Assembly: GCF_003355155.1 (NCBI RefSeq)
Contig: NZ_CP031320.1
Location: 5,075,367-5,139,366 of the forward strand
DNA from: Streptomyces armeniacus
Lineage (GTDB): Bacteria; Actinomycetota; Actinomycetes; Streptomycetales; Streptomycetaceae
DNA length: 64,000 bases
Direction: 5' to 3'
Part shown: positions 27,170 through 35,243 of the stretch, piece after piece
Layout: the number at the start of each line of letters is the position of its first letter
Position numbering within the stretch: the stretch's first letter is position 1
The notes under the pieces: model-generated
The model's input: only the letters and a program-made list of their open reading frames with translations
Told to the model about the DNA's origin: nothing
Database searches by the model: none
Translations under genes and position numbers: made by a program

Positions 27170-27201
27170 GCGGGCCGGACGCGTACGCGCGCCCGGCCCG
27201 C
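27170..27201. terminator. Hairpin between convergent fuconate dehydratase and protease genes
   Basis: GCGGGCCGG (27170-27178) pairs perfectly with CCGGCCCGC (27193-27201) across a 14-base loop. It lies 30 bases after the dehydratase stop and before the stop of the convergent protease gene, so it may serve both. There is no U-tract, as is usual in this genus. Just upstream GCGCGTGAGGTGAAC is duplicated, its first copy holding the dehydratase stop. Confidence 0.55.
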
Positions 27202-27250
27202 TTCCTGCCCTCGCTCGTTCAGTCAACCGACGGACCGGGCGGCCTGCCGG

Positions 27251-27799
27251 TCAGCACATCGTGGGCCGCATCACCTCGTACGCGCTGGCCCAGTTGGCGC
27301 ATCCCGCCGGGGAGTGCCCGTACCAGTTGTGCCCGAATTCATGGGCGGAGAGCAGCGCGAAGTCGCTCACCATCGTCGAGAGCATGATCCGGTCTCCCAT
27401 GCCCCAGTTGCACCCGACGGCGTTGCTGATGCCGCAGCCGGGCACGTAGCCGCCGGTGCACTCCACGGGAGTGCCGCTGGACGGCGTCTCGTTGGCCTCG
27501 CCCCAGAAGTTCGCGCCCTGGCGTATGGCGCCCTCGTAGCCGCTGCAGGAGGCCGTGATGTGGTACGACCAGGCCGCCACCTCGGCGTCGGTGCGCGGCG
27601 CGGCGGGCGCGTCGGTCTCGGGGAAGTGCCCGGTCTGGTAGCCGCCGGGCGGCGTCGGGTCGGCGGAGGTGTGCGCGGCCTGGGTGACGGCGGAAGGCGC
27701 GCCGCCGCCGTCCTCGGCGGCGCTGGCGACCACCGGGAAGGTGAAGACCACGGCGGCCGCGAGCGCGGCGGCAGCCAGTCTTCGTATTAGCTTGGGCAT
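27251..27799 (-). CDS. Small secreted HExxH zinc-protease-like protein
   Basis: Exported protein of 182 aa with a clear signal peptide (MPKLIRRLAAAALAAAVVFTFPVVASA-AED). The mature part has six cysteines, probably three disulfides, and a zincin motif in LSAHEFGHNWYGHSPAG. It resembles snapalysin in size and setting, but the third His follows HExxH after four residues instead of the metzincin HExxHxxGxxH/D spacing, so family membership is uncertain. The ATG at 27799 has GAGGAGAA upstream. Extracellular proteolysis is the inferred role. Confidence 0.72.
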   Translation of the reverse strand: MPKLIRRLAAAALAAAVVFTFPVVASAAEDGGGAPSAVTQAAHTSADPTPPGGYQTGHFPETDAPAAPRTDAEVAAWSYHITASCSGYEGAIRQGANFWGEANETPSSGTPVECTGGYVPGCGISNAVGCNWGMGDRIMLSTMVSDFALLSAHEFGHNWYGHSPAGCANWASAYEVMRPTMC

Positions 27800-27967
27800 G
27801 ACAATTCTCCTCATGTGGGGGGGCGGCCCAAGTGCACGGGCCAGTACGGCCGTTCGCCAGGAAGGTACAGCCGAACGCGCCCCACGCCTATGCGTGTGCA
27901 CGCCAAAGGCACCGCGTGCCCTGCGACAACGGGCCGCGAGCGGTCACTTCAGGCCGCGGCCGTCTGC

Positions 27968-28720
27968 TTACGCGGGACCCGTGCGGCCGGTGAGGCCGAC
28001 GTACATCGTCCGGTGGAGCTCCGCGACGTGCTCCTGCGTCAGCCGCGCCGCCTCCGCCGCGTCGCCCGCGCCCAGGGCCGCCCTGATCCGCCGGTGCTCC
28101 TCGTTACTCTCGCGGAGGTAACTCATCGGGTACGGCAGGAAGTAGAGGTAGAGCTCCTTCGTCACCCGCCGGTACAGCTCCAGCGCGGGCGGCAGCCCGG
28201 CGCCCTCCGCGACGCCGAGGTGGAAGCGCTCGTCGGCGGCGCGGAACTCGGCCCAGCTCTCGGCCGCGTCCATGTCGGCGATGCAGCGGTCGAGTCCGGC
28301 CAGCCCCGCCGCGTCGAGCCGGGCCGCGGCCAGATGGGCGAAGCCGGTCTCCAGCACGGCGCGTTCGTCGATCAGCCGGTGCACCCGCTCGCTGTCCTTC
28401 TCGTACGCGGCGACCTGCTCCACGGTGTGGTGGCTGGGCCGCGCGGCGACGAACGTGCCCCCGGCGCGCCCCGGCCGGCGCGTGACGACGCCCTCGCGCT
28501 CCAGCGCGCTCAGCGCGCGCCGCACGGTGATCTCGCCGACGTCCATCGCGGCGGCCGTGACCCGTACGTTCGGCAGCCGTTCTCCGGGGGCCAGCAGGCC
28601 GAGGTCGACCGCGAGCGAGATCCGGGCCCGGACCGTGTCGACCGCGCTGGTGCGGCGGATCGCCGCGAGGGCACTGCTCGCCAGGGGGTTCGGGGTGCCG
28701 ATGTCGTCCTGGGTCGCCAT
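27968..28720 (-). CDS. GntR family regulator, FCD subfamily
   Basis: Regulator of 250 aa. The HTH is VDTVRARISLAVDLGLLAPGERLPNVRVTAAAMDVGEITVRRALSALEREGVV, and the FCD part has the helical pattern around ADERFHLGVAEGAGLPPALELY and SNEEHRRIRAALGAGDAAEAARLTQEH. It faces the nitrilase gene across 240 bp containing a perfect palindrome (28865-28879), so it probably represses the nitrilase/ligase unit and itself. The effector is unknown. Confidence 0.88.
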   Translation of the reverse strand: MATQDDIGTPNPLASSALAAIRRTSAVDTVRARISLAVDLGLLAPGERLPNVRVTAAAMDVGEITVRRALSALEREGVVTRRPGRAGGTFVAARPSHHTVEQVAAYEKDSERVHRLIDERAVLETGFAHLAAARLDAAGLAGLDRCIADMDAAESWAEFRAADERFHLGVAEGAGLPPALELYRRVTKELYLYFLPYPMSYLRESNEEHRRIRAALGAGDAAEAARLTQEHVAELHRTMYVGLTGRTGPA

Positions 28721-28864
28721 TCGCCCAGGGTACGCACCGGGCCACGGGCGGGTCGCGGGGTCCGGCTGACCCCGCCCGTGCGCGTACGCCGGCGGGTGCA
28801 CGCCCGCTCACACAGCGTTCACCAGCGCGTATTTACGTGTTCGCAACCCTCGGGGGCTTTACCT

Positions 28865-28879
28865 GCTCAAAGTGAGCAT
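28865..28879. promoter_or_regulatory. Palindrome TGCTCA-AAG-TGAGCA, likely GntR operator
   Basis: A perfect six-base inverted repeat with a three-base centre in the divergent GntR/nitrilase gap. The half-site TGCTC(G/A) recurs on the minus strand at about 28890-28896. Position and symmetry fit a repressor site; which protein binds is inferred from adjacency. Confidence 0.6.
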
Positions 28880-28962
28880 GTTTTTATTGCGAGCATCACG
28901 CCCGAAGCCCGCCCGCGCGAAGCCCTCCCCTCGAAGCCCCCCGATCCCCCGAAGGCGCCCGG

Positions 28963-29889
28963 ATGAAGATCGCTGGACTGCAGACCGCCGGAACCCCCGG
29001 CGACGTCGACGCCAACCTCCACGAGCTGGACGCGGCATGCCGCCGCGCCCGCGCCGAGGGCGCCGAACTGCTGATCACCACCGAGCTGTTCCTCACCGGC
29101 TACGACATCGGCGACGCCGTACGCGACCTCGCCCGCCGCGATCTGCTCTCCCCCGCCCGGCAGATCGCCCGCGACCACGGCGTCGCGGTCGTGCTCGGCG
29201 CCCCGGAGGACGACGCCGGCGCCTGCTACAACAGCGCCTTCTTCCTCGACGACACCGGCACCGTCCTGGGCCGCCACCGCAAGACCCACCTGTTCGGCGA
29301 GCTCGACCGCACGTACTTCACCGCCGGCGACCGGCTCAGCGCCCCCGTCGCCTACGGCGGCCTCCGTATCGCCATGCTGATCTGCTACGACGCCGAGTTC
29401 CCGGAGACCGTACGCGCCGCCGCGCTCGCCGGGGCGGACCTCGTGGCGGTGCCGACGGCGCAGATGGAGCCGTACGAGTTCGTCGCCGAGCACCTGCTGC
29501 GGGTGCGCGCCTGGGAGAACCAGGTCTACGTCGCCTACATCAACCACGACGGCGACGAGGGCTCCCTCCGCTACGTCGGCCGCAGCTCCATCGTCAGCCC
29601 GTCCGCGGCCGTACTGGCCGCCGCCGGGCACGGCACCCACCTGATCTCCGCGACGGTCGATCCCCGCGCCGTACGCGAGGCCCGCCAGGCCAACCCGTAC
29701 CTGGCCGACCGCAGGCCGGACCTCTACGGCCCCCCCCCTCCGCTACCCGATACGGTCCGCGCCCGCTACCCCCGAACGGCAGTAGCGGCCACCCCCCGCT
29801 TCGGCGACCCTGACGTCCATCGACAGGTGCAGGTCTCGATGGGGAGGCGTACGCAGCATGGTTGCCGAAGAGAGCTACGCGGCGGGTGA
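28963..29889 (+). CDS. Carbon-nitrogen hydrolase (nitrilase superfamily)
   Basis: Cytoplasmic amidase/nitrilase-fold hydrolase of 308 aa. The catalytic triad segments are TTELFLTGYD (Glu), HRKTHLFGELD (Lys) and AMLICYDAEFPE (Cys). MKIAGLQTAGTPGDVDANL is a standard start. It hydrolyses a non-peptide C-N bond; the CYDAEFPE context is common among omega-amidase and carbamoylputrescine-amidase-like proteins, but the substrate is undetermined. The reading frame runs 32 bp into the next gene, implying coupled expression. Confidence 0.9.
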   Translation: MKIAGLQTAGTPGDVDANLHELDAACRRARAEGAELLITTELFLTGYDIGDAVRDLARRDLLSPARQIARDHGVAVVLGAPEDDAGACYNSAFFLDDTGTVLGRHRKTHLFGELDRTYFTAGDRLSAPVAYGGLRIAMLICYDAEFPETVRAAALAGADLVAVPTAQMEPYEFVAEHLLRVRAWENQVYVAYINHDGDEGSLRYVGRSSIVSPSAAVLAAAGHGTHLISATVDPRAVREARQANPYLADRRPDLYGPPPPLPDTVRARYPRTAVAATPRFGDPDVHRQVQVSMGRRTQHGCRRELRGG

Positions 29890-31498
29890 GACCCGGACAG
29901 CGCTCCTGACCGACACCATCGGGGAGAACCTCGCCGCGACCGTACGCCGCTTCCCGGACCGCGACGCGCTGGTGGACCGTACGGCGGGCCGCCACTGGAC
30001 CTACCGCGAGCTGGCCGCCGACGTCGACGCTCTCGCGCTGGGCCTGCTGGAGCTGGGGATCGGCAAGGGCGACCGGGTGGGCGTGTGGTCGCCCAACCGG
30101 TCGGAGTGGGTCCTCACGCAGTACGCCACCGCCCGGATCGGCGCGATCCTGGTGACGGTCAACCCGGCGTACCGCACACACGAGCTGGAGTACGTACTGA
30201 ACCAGGCCGGCGTCCGCATGCTCGTCGCCGCCCCGACGCACAAGACCTCCGACTACGCGCGGATGATCGCCGAGACGCGGCCCCGCTGCCCCGGGCTGGA
30301 GCACGTGGCGCTGTTCGGCAGCCCCGACTGGGAGGCGCTGCTGCGCAGCGGCCGTGACGCCGACCCGGCGCCGCTGGAGCGCGTCGCGCGCACGCTGCGC
30401 GCGGACGAGCCGGTGAACATCCAGTACACCTCGGGCACGACCGGCTCCCCCAAGGGCGCCACGCTCTCGCACCGCAACATCCTCAACAACGGTTACTTCG
30501 TGGGCGAGTTGTGCGGCTACACCGAGGCCGACCGCATCTGCATCCCGGTGCCCTTCTACCACTGCTTCGGCATGGTCATGGGCAATCTCGCGGCGACCAG
30601 CCACGGCGCCTGCATGGTCATCCCGGCGCCGTCCTTCGAACCGAAGGCGACGCTGGAGGCGGTGGAGGCGGAGCGCTGCACGTCCCTGTACGGGGTGCCC
30701 ACGATGTTCATCGCGGAGCTGGCCGACGAGGACCTCGACAGCTACGACCTGTCCACCCTCCGTACGGGCATCCTCGCCGGCTCGTCCTGCCCGATCGAGG
30801 TGATGAAGCAGGTCATCGACCGTATGGGAATGGGCGAGGTCACCATCTGCTACGGCATGACGGAGACCTCCCCGGTGTCCGCCCAGACCCGGGCCGACGA
30901 CCCGCTCGAGCTCCGCGTCGCCACCGTCGGCCGGGTGCACCCGCATCTGGAGCTGAAGGTCGTCGATCCGGACGGCGGCCGTACGGTGCCCCGCGGCACC
31001 CCCGGCGAACTGTGCACCCGCGGCTACTCGGTGATGCTCGGCTACTGGGAGCAGCCCGAGAAGACCGCCGAGGCGATCGACTCCGACGGCTGGATGCACA
31101 CCGGCGACCTCGCGGTCATGGACGACAACGGCTACGTCGGCATCACGGGCCGCATCAAGGACCTCGTCATCCGCGGCGGCGAGAACATCTCCCCGCGGGA
31201 GATCGAGGAGTTCCTGTACACCCACCCGGACATCCTCGACGTCCAGGTCATCGGGGTGCCGGACGAGCGGATGGGCGAGGAGGTGATGGCCTGGATCCGT
31301 CTGCGCGAGGGGGCGGCCCCGCTCACGGCCGACTCGCTGCGGGAGTTCTGCACGGGCAGGCTGGCGCACTACAAGATCCCCCGCTACGTACACCTCACCG
31401 ACGAGTTCCCCATGACCGTGACGGGCAAGGTGCGCAAGGTCGAGATGCGTACGGCCGCCATCGGCCTGCTCGGGCTGCGGGAGGGCGACGCGGAGTAG
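29858..31498 (+). CDS. Long/medium-chain acyl-CoA synthetase (AMP-binding)
   Basis: ANL-superfamily ligase of 546 aa activating a carboxylic acid to its CoA ester via acyl-AMP. The P-loop-like YTSGTTGSPKGATLSHRN, the YGMTETSP A5 motif, TGDLAVMDDNGYVGITGRIKD and the C-terminal lysine in TVTGKVRKVEMR are intact. The FadD-like form is widespread in actinomycetes for fatty or aromatic acids. The start ATG at 29858 lies within the nitrilase 3' end, so an acid released by that hydrolase could be its substrate (inference). Confidence 0.92.
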   Translation: MVAEESYAAGETRTALLTDTIGENLAATVRRFPDRDALVDRTAGRHWTYRELAADVDALALGLLELGIGKGDRVGVWSPNRSEWVLTQYATARIGAILVTVNPAYRTHELEYVLNQAGVRMLVAAPTHKTSDYARMIAETRPRCPGLEHVALFGSPDWEALLRSGRDADPAPLERVARTLRADEPVNIQYTSGTTGSPKGATLSHRNILNNGYFVGELCGYTEADRICIPVPFYHCFGMVMGNLAATSHGACMVIPAPSFEPKATLEAVEAERCTSLYGVPTMFIAELADEDLDSYDLSTLRTGILAGSSCPIEVMKQVIDRMGMGEVTICYGMTETSPVSAQTRADDPLELRVATVGRVHPHLELKVVDPDGGRTVPRGTPGELCTRGYSVMLGYWEQPEKTAEAIDSDGWMHTGDLAVMDDNGYVGITGRIKDLVIRGGENISPREIEEFLYTHPDILDVQVIGVPDERMGEEVMAWIRLREGAAPLTADSLREFCTGRLAHYKIPRYVHLTDEFPMTVTGKVRKVEMRTAAIGLLGLREGDAE

Positions 31499-31585
31499 CG
31501 CACGCCGGTGCGCGCCTGTGCCGGGTGCCGGGTCGCCGGGCACGGGCGCCGAGTTGGCGGGCGCCGGGCGCCGGGCTTGGCATCG

Positions 31586-32262
31586 AACGGCGGGCGGCGC
31601 AGCCGGTGATCCCGCCGTCGTTCTTCCGTGCCAGGGGGCTCTGGTACGCGAACGGACTGACGGTCTGCATCTACGCCGGGTTCCACCTCATGTTCTTCAT
31701 GACGCCGCTCTACCTCCAGCACACGGGCCACCGTTCGGCCGGGGTCACGGCGTTGGTGCTGCTGCCGGTGGAGGTGCTGCTGCTGTTGCTGTCCCCGCTG
31801 ATGGGCGGCTGACCGACGTCGCGCCGCCGCGGCCGATGCTCGCGGTGGGCACGCTGCTGTGCGGCTGCGGCATGGCGGTGCTCGGCCTGGGCGCGGGCGC
31901 GACGGTGACGGTCTGGCACGTACTGGCGGGAGTCACCGTCTTCGGCGTGGGCTTCGGCGTCGCCGTCGCACCCCTGAACCGGGTGACGCTGGACCCGTTC
32001 CCCGACACGCACGGCAGCACGGCGCACGGCAGCACCGCGTTCGGCATCAACCACGTGGTGGCGCGCATCTCCGCGATGATCGCCATCGCCGTGGTGCCGA
32101 CGGCGGCGGGCGCCGGCAGCGGGTACGTACCGGACGGCGACTTCAGCGGCATCTACGGGCGCGGCATGGGCGTCTGCGCCGGGGTGCTGCTCCTCGGCGC
32201 CCTGTCGGCGGCGCTGGTACCGCTGCGGAAGCGGGGCGGTCCACCGGCAGAGTGCGGGCCGC
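31586..32262 (+). pseudogene. Truncated, frameshifted DHA2-type MFS transporter
   Basis: Only the C-terminal half (about TM8-14) of a 14-TM drug/H+ antiporter remains. Frame 1 reads PVIPPSFFRARGLWYANGLT through LLLLLSPLMGG and stops at 31812; the sequence resumes one frame over as RLTDVAPPRPMLAVGTLLCG to AALVPLRKRGG. Restoring one C near 31805 (GGCGG back to GGCCGG) rejoins MG-RLTD, as in intact relatives. No start or N-terminal half is present after the ligase stop. The 3' end overlaps the convergent MFS gene by about 120 bp. Confidence 0.85.
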
Positions 32263-33426
32263 GTAGCCGACTCCCGCCAGCCCGGCGGCCGTTGCGACGA
32301 GGACGCCTCCCGCGCCGACGTCCGCGGCCAGCGCGCCGGCGGCGCTGGGGATGACCACCTGCCCGGCCCTGTTTCCGACCAGGCGGAGCGACATGGCGCG
32401 TCCGCGGGCGCCGCGCGGGGCGGCGTCCGCGAGCCAGGACATGGTGAGCGGCTGGCCGACCCCGAGGCCGAAGCCGGCCAGCGCGACGAAGACCGCCAGC
32501 GCGGCCGTGCCGAACGGCAGCGCGGCGGCGGCCATGGAGGCGGCCGACAGCATCGTGCACAGGACGAGGAGCCGCCGGCGGCCCAGCCGCGCGACGAGGC
32601 GGCCCAGGAACAGCCGTGACGCCATCGAGGCGAGGCCCCTGACGGTGAGGAGCGCGCCCACCGTGCCGGCCGCGATGCCGCGTTCGGAGCCCAGCGCGGG
32701 CAGGTAGACCAGCGTGATGTCCACGGCGGCGAGCACGACGCAGCTCGTCAGGAGGGCGCGGGGCAGTCCCGGCAGGCGCAGCAGTCGGACGGTGCCGCCG
32801 CGCTGCCTGTGCGCCCCGTCCGAGGGGTCGCGGGACGTCGGGGTGATGAGCGCCGACACCGCGACCAGGGCGAGGGCGCCCGAGCAGGCGAGCGTGAAGA
32901 TGGCCTGGGTGTCGGGGATCGCGTGCCGGCCGCCGAACAGGAGCATGAGCACGGGCCCGACGGCCTGGCCGAGGGACGCGGCGAAGGTGTAGCGGCCGAA
33001 GGCGGTGTCGGAGTCGGCGCCGTGCGCACGGTTGGCGACCCAGGTCTGCTGCCCGATGACGCTGCACAGGTGCCCGACGCCGAGGAGGACGCTGCCGCCG
33101 ACGAGCGCGGCCGGCGAGTGGCCGCAGAGCGCGAGGACCAGCGCTGAGGCAAGCACGAATACGGAGCCGAGCAGGGCCATCGCCCGCTCCCCGATCCGGT
33201 CGGTGACGGCGCCGCTGGGTATCGCCAGGACCAGCGGCGCGACGGCGAAGCAGGCGGAAAGGGCGCCGAGCAGGGCTCTGGGCAAGTCGAGTTCGATGGC
33301 GCGGTAGGTGGTGGTGGGCCGCAGGACGAAGGTGAGGAGCTGGACGAGCAGCGCGTGGCCGAGGAGTACCGCCCAGGGCCATCGCCCGGGCCGCGCGGAC
33401 CGCGCGGGCCCGGCTTTCGGTGTCAC
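32143..33426 (-). CDS. MFS transporter
   Basis: Twelve-helix major facilitator of 427 aa, probable exporter. VLAIPSGAVTDRIGERAM matches the MFS loop 2-3 motif (G-x3-D-R-x-G/R-R), and the second half repeats it in SRLFLGRLVARLGRRRLLV. The C-terminal about 35 residues are an Arg/Ala/Pro tail that reads through the convergent pseudogene and is probably not ancestral. The ATG at 33426 overlaps the upstream GntR stop (ATGA), so regulator and pump form one unit. Substrate unknown. Confidence 0.88.
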   Translation of the reverse strand: MTPKAGPARSARPGRWPWAVLLGHALLVQLLTFVLRPTTTYRAIELDLPRALLGALSACFAVAPLVLAIPSGAVTDRIGERAMALLGSVFVLASALVLALCGHSPAALVGGSVLLGVGHLCSVIGQQTWVANRAHGADSDTAFGRYTFAASLGQAVGPVLMLLFGGRHAIPDTQAIFTLACSGALALVAVSALITPTSRDPSDGAHRQRGGTVRLLRLPGLPRALLTSCVVLAAVDITLVYLPALGSERGIAAGTVGALLTVRGLASMASRLFLGRLVARLGRRRLLVLCTMLSAASMAAAALPFGTAALAVFVALAGFGLGVGQPLTMSWLADAAPRGARGRAMSLRLVGNRAGQVVIPSAAGALAADVGAGGVLVATAAGLAGVGYAARTLPVDRPASAAVPAPPTGRRGAAPRRRRPCRARRCR

Positions 33427-34205
33427 GCCCGGGGGCCGGTGGTCCGGGCGCCTGCCCCGGCCCCGGCCCCGGTGGTCCCGGCCCCGGCCCCGGCACCCGT
33501 CCCGGCCTGCTCAACTGCCGCGCTCCCGCCCCCGCCCGTGGCCGGCTCGCCCAGCTGGCGCACCGCCGTCGCCCCGAGGCTGGTGTCGATGTGCCGGCGC
33601 ATGATGTCCGCCGCGCGGGCGCTGTCCCCGCGCACGACGCACTCGACGAGCGCCTCGTGCTCCCTGGCCTTCTGGTCGCGGGCGGCCTGACCCCGGTCGG
33701 TCCGGAGGGCCAGCCGCCGGTAGCGGTCGGCCTTGTCCCACAGCCCGTCCAGCGTCTCGGTCAGCAGGTCGTTGTGTGACGCGCGGTAGAGCGCGGAGTG
33801 GAAGCGGCGGTGCGCCGCGAGCTGTTCGGCGCCCGCCCGCGTCGGCAGCGGAACGAGCTCCTCCGCCGCGGCGCGGAGCGCGCGGATGTCCTCGTGCGTA
33901 CGCCGGTCGGCGGCCAGCGCGGCGGCCAGCGGGTCGAGGGAGCGGCGTACCTCCAGCAGGTCGCGGGCCTCCTCGGCGCGCAGCGGGGACACCCGGGCGT
34001 CCCGGTGGGCGTCCAGCTCGACCAGTCCCTCGCTCTTGAGGCGGCGCAGGGCCTCGCGCAGCGGTGTGGTGCTGATGCCGATACGGAGGGCGAGTTCCCG
34101 TTGCCGGATGACCGCGCCCGGCTCCAGCTCCCCGGCGAGGATGCGGTCACGGACCTGCCGGTACGCGGCGTCGCTCTTGGTCTCGTACGGCTCTGACCGC
34201 GACAT
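33423..34205 (-). CDS. GntR family regulator, FCD subfamily, coupled to MFS pump
   Basis: Regulator of 260 aa. HTH: SDAAYRQVRDRILAGELEPGAVIRQRELALRIGISTTPLREALRRLKSEGLV; FCD: AHRRFHSALYRASHNDLL, KAREHEALVECVVRGD and IMRRHID. The ATG at 34205 has GGGAGGGG upstream; the ATG at 34220 does not. The last about 35 residues are Gly/Ala/Thr repeats encoded by CCCCGG tandem DNA (33450-33510). The promoter carries two GTTATAACC palindromes, the likely autoregulatory operator. It is first in an operon with the MFS gene. Confidence 0.88.
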   Translation of the reverse strand: MSRSEPYETKSDAAYRQVRDRILAGELEPGAVIRQRELALRIGISTTPLREALRRLKSEGLVELDAHRDARVSPLRAEEARDLLEVRRSLDPLAAALAADRRTHEDIRALRAAAEELVPLPTRAGAEQLAAHRRFHSALYRASHNDLLTETLDGLWDKADRYRRLALRTDRGQAARDQKAREHEALVECVVRGDSARAADIMRRHIDTSLGATAVRQLGEPATGGGGSAAVEQAGTGAGAGAGTTGAGAGAGARTTGPRA

Positions 34206-34230
34206 GTGCCCCTCCCCCACCGGCGGAACT

Positions 34231-34304
34231 CGTTATAACCTCGCGCGGCCGTGCGATGCCCTTCCAGGCCCGGCCCAGCGCACAGCCACCATCAGGTTAT
34301 AACC
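34231..34304. promoter_or_regulatory. Two (G)GTTATAACC palindromes upstream of the GntR-MFS unit
   Basis: CGTTATAACC at 34231-34240 and the perfect ten-base palindrome GGTTATAACC at 34295-34304 are spaced 64 bp centre to centre, in an otherwise GC-rich gap. The second overlaps the stop codon of the LysR gene. Paired identical AT-rich palindromes directly upstream of a GntR gene are strong operator candidates and may form a repression loop. Confidence 0.65.
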
Positions 34305-35190
34305 TCTGCTGCCGCCGAGGGCCGTCGTCCTCCCGGTACAGGTCCGCGAGCAGCGCCACCGCGGCGTGGGTGGCGGGGTGCGGGTCGTGCCGGCGCCAGA
34401 TGAGGTGCACGGGGACGGGGGCGGCGTCGCGTACGGGCCGGTAGGCGATCCCGTCGCGGCGGTACTGCGTGGTGGTGGCCTGCGGGGTGACGCCGACGCA
34501 GCGGCCGGTGGCGATGGCGGCGAGCCAGTCGTCGATGTCGTGGGTGTACTCCACGGCGGGCCGCGCGCCTTCCGGCCACAGGTCGAGGGTGGTGGTGCCC
34601 GTACGGCGGTCCACCACGAGGGTGCGTTCGCGGATCTCCGCCAGCCGGACGCCGCGGCGCCTGGCCCAGGGGTCGTCGGAGGCGAGGGCGAGGAAGCGGC
34701 GTTCGTGGCCGACGAGGGCGTTGGCGTAGCGGCGGGTGTCGACGGCGCTGCGGAGCACAGCGAGGTCGCACAGCCCCTCGGCGAGGCCGGCGGTGGGGGT
34801 GTTGTGGCGGATCAGCTGGAGTTCGACGTCCGGGTAGCGGTCGTGCCAGCGGCGCTGGAACTCGGCGGTGTGCCGGCCCATCGCGGACCAGGCGTGCCCG
34901 ATGTGCAGGCGGGTGTGGCCGGTGGTGGCCTGCCGGACCAGTTCGTCGGCCTCGGCGAGCAGCAGGCGGGCGCGGGCGAGTACCTGTACGCCGGCGGTGG
35001 TCGGCGTGACCGTACGGCTGGTGCGGTGCAGCAGCCGTACGCCGAGGATCCGTTCCAGCGCGCGCAGTTGGCGGGAGACGGCGGCCTGGGACAGGCCCAG
35101 CTCGATGCCCGCGTCGGTGAAGCTGCCGGTGTCGACGATCGCGACCAGGCAGCGCAGGTGCCGCAGCTCCAGCTCCGTACGTCCGTCCAT
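34297..35190 (-). CDS. LysR family transcriptional regulator
   Basis: LysR-type regulator of 297 aa. The N-terminal HTH is LELRHLRCLVAIVDTGSFTDAGIELGLSQAAVSRQLRALERILGVRLLHRT; a periplasmic-binding-like effector domain follows (HTRLHIGHAWSAMG, WRRHDPHPATHAAVALL). It is divergent from the EamA exporter with a 53 bp gap holding a T-N11-A palindrome, the classic LysR arrangement. The exporter is therefore the predicted target. Confidence 0.92.
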   Translation of the reverse strand: MDGRTELELRHLRCLVAIVDTGSFTDAGIELGLSQAAVSRQLRALERILGVRLLHRTSRTVTPTTAGVQVLARARLLLAEADELVRQATTGHTRLHIGHAWSAMGRHTAEFQRRWHDRYPDVELQLIRHNTPTAGLAEGLCDLAVLRSAVDTRRYANALVGHERRFLALASDDPWARRRGVRLAEIRERTLVVDRRTGTTTLDLWPEGARPAVEYTHDIDDWLAAIATGRCVGVTPQATTTQYRRDGIAYRPVRDAAPVPVHLIWRRHDPHPATHAAVALLADLYREDDGPRRQQRL

Positions 35191-35217
35191 GCGTACAGCG
35201 TATAGACGGCACTCCGG

Positions 35218-35232
35218 ATGCATTTTGCGCAT
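35218..35232. promoter_or_regulatory. LysR box ATGC-N7-GCAT in the lysR/eamA gap
   Basis: ATGC (35218-35221) and GCAT (35229-35232) form an inverted repeat with the T-N11-A spacing of LysR sites, 12 bases before the exporter start and 28 bases from the regulator start. Assignment rests on position and symmetry. Confidence 0.55.
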
Positions 35233-35243
35233 GTACGGGCACG

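Noticed and set aside
29858..29889. Frameshift at the nitrilase end because of its overlap with the ligase
   Set aside because: Catalytic motifs and length are normal; a short overlap is consistent with coupled genes.
33450..33510. Tandem CCCCGG repeats as a CRISPR or regulatory array
   Set aside because: They encode the Gly/Ala/Thr low-complexity tail of the GntR protein in frame; simple slippage repeats.
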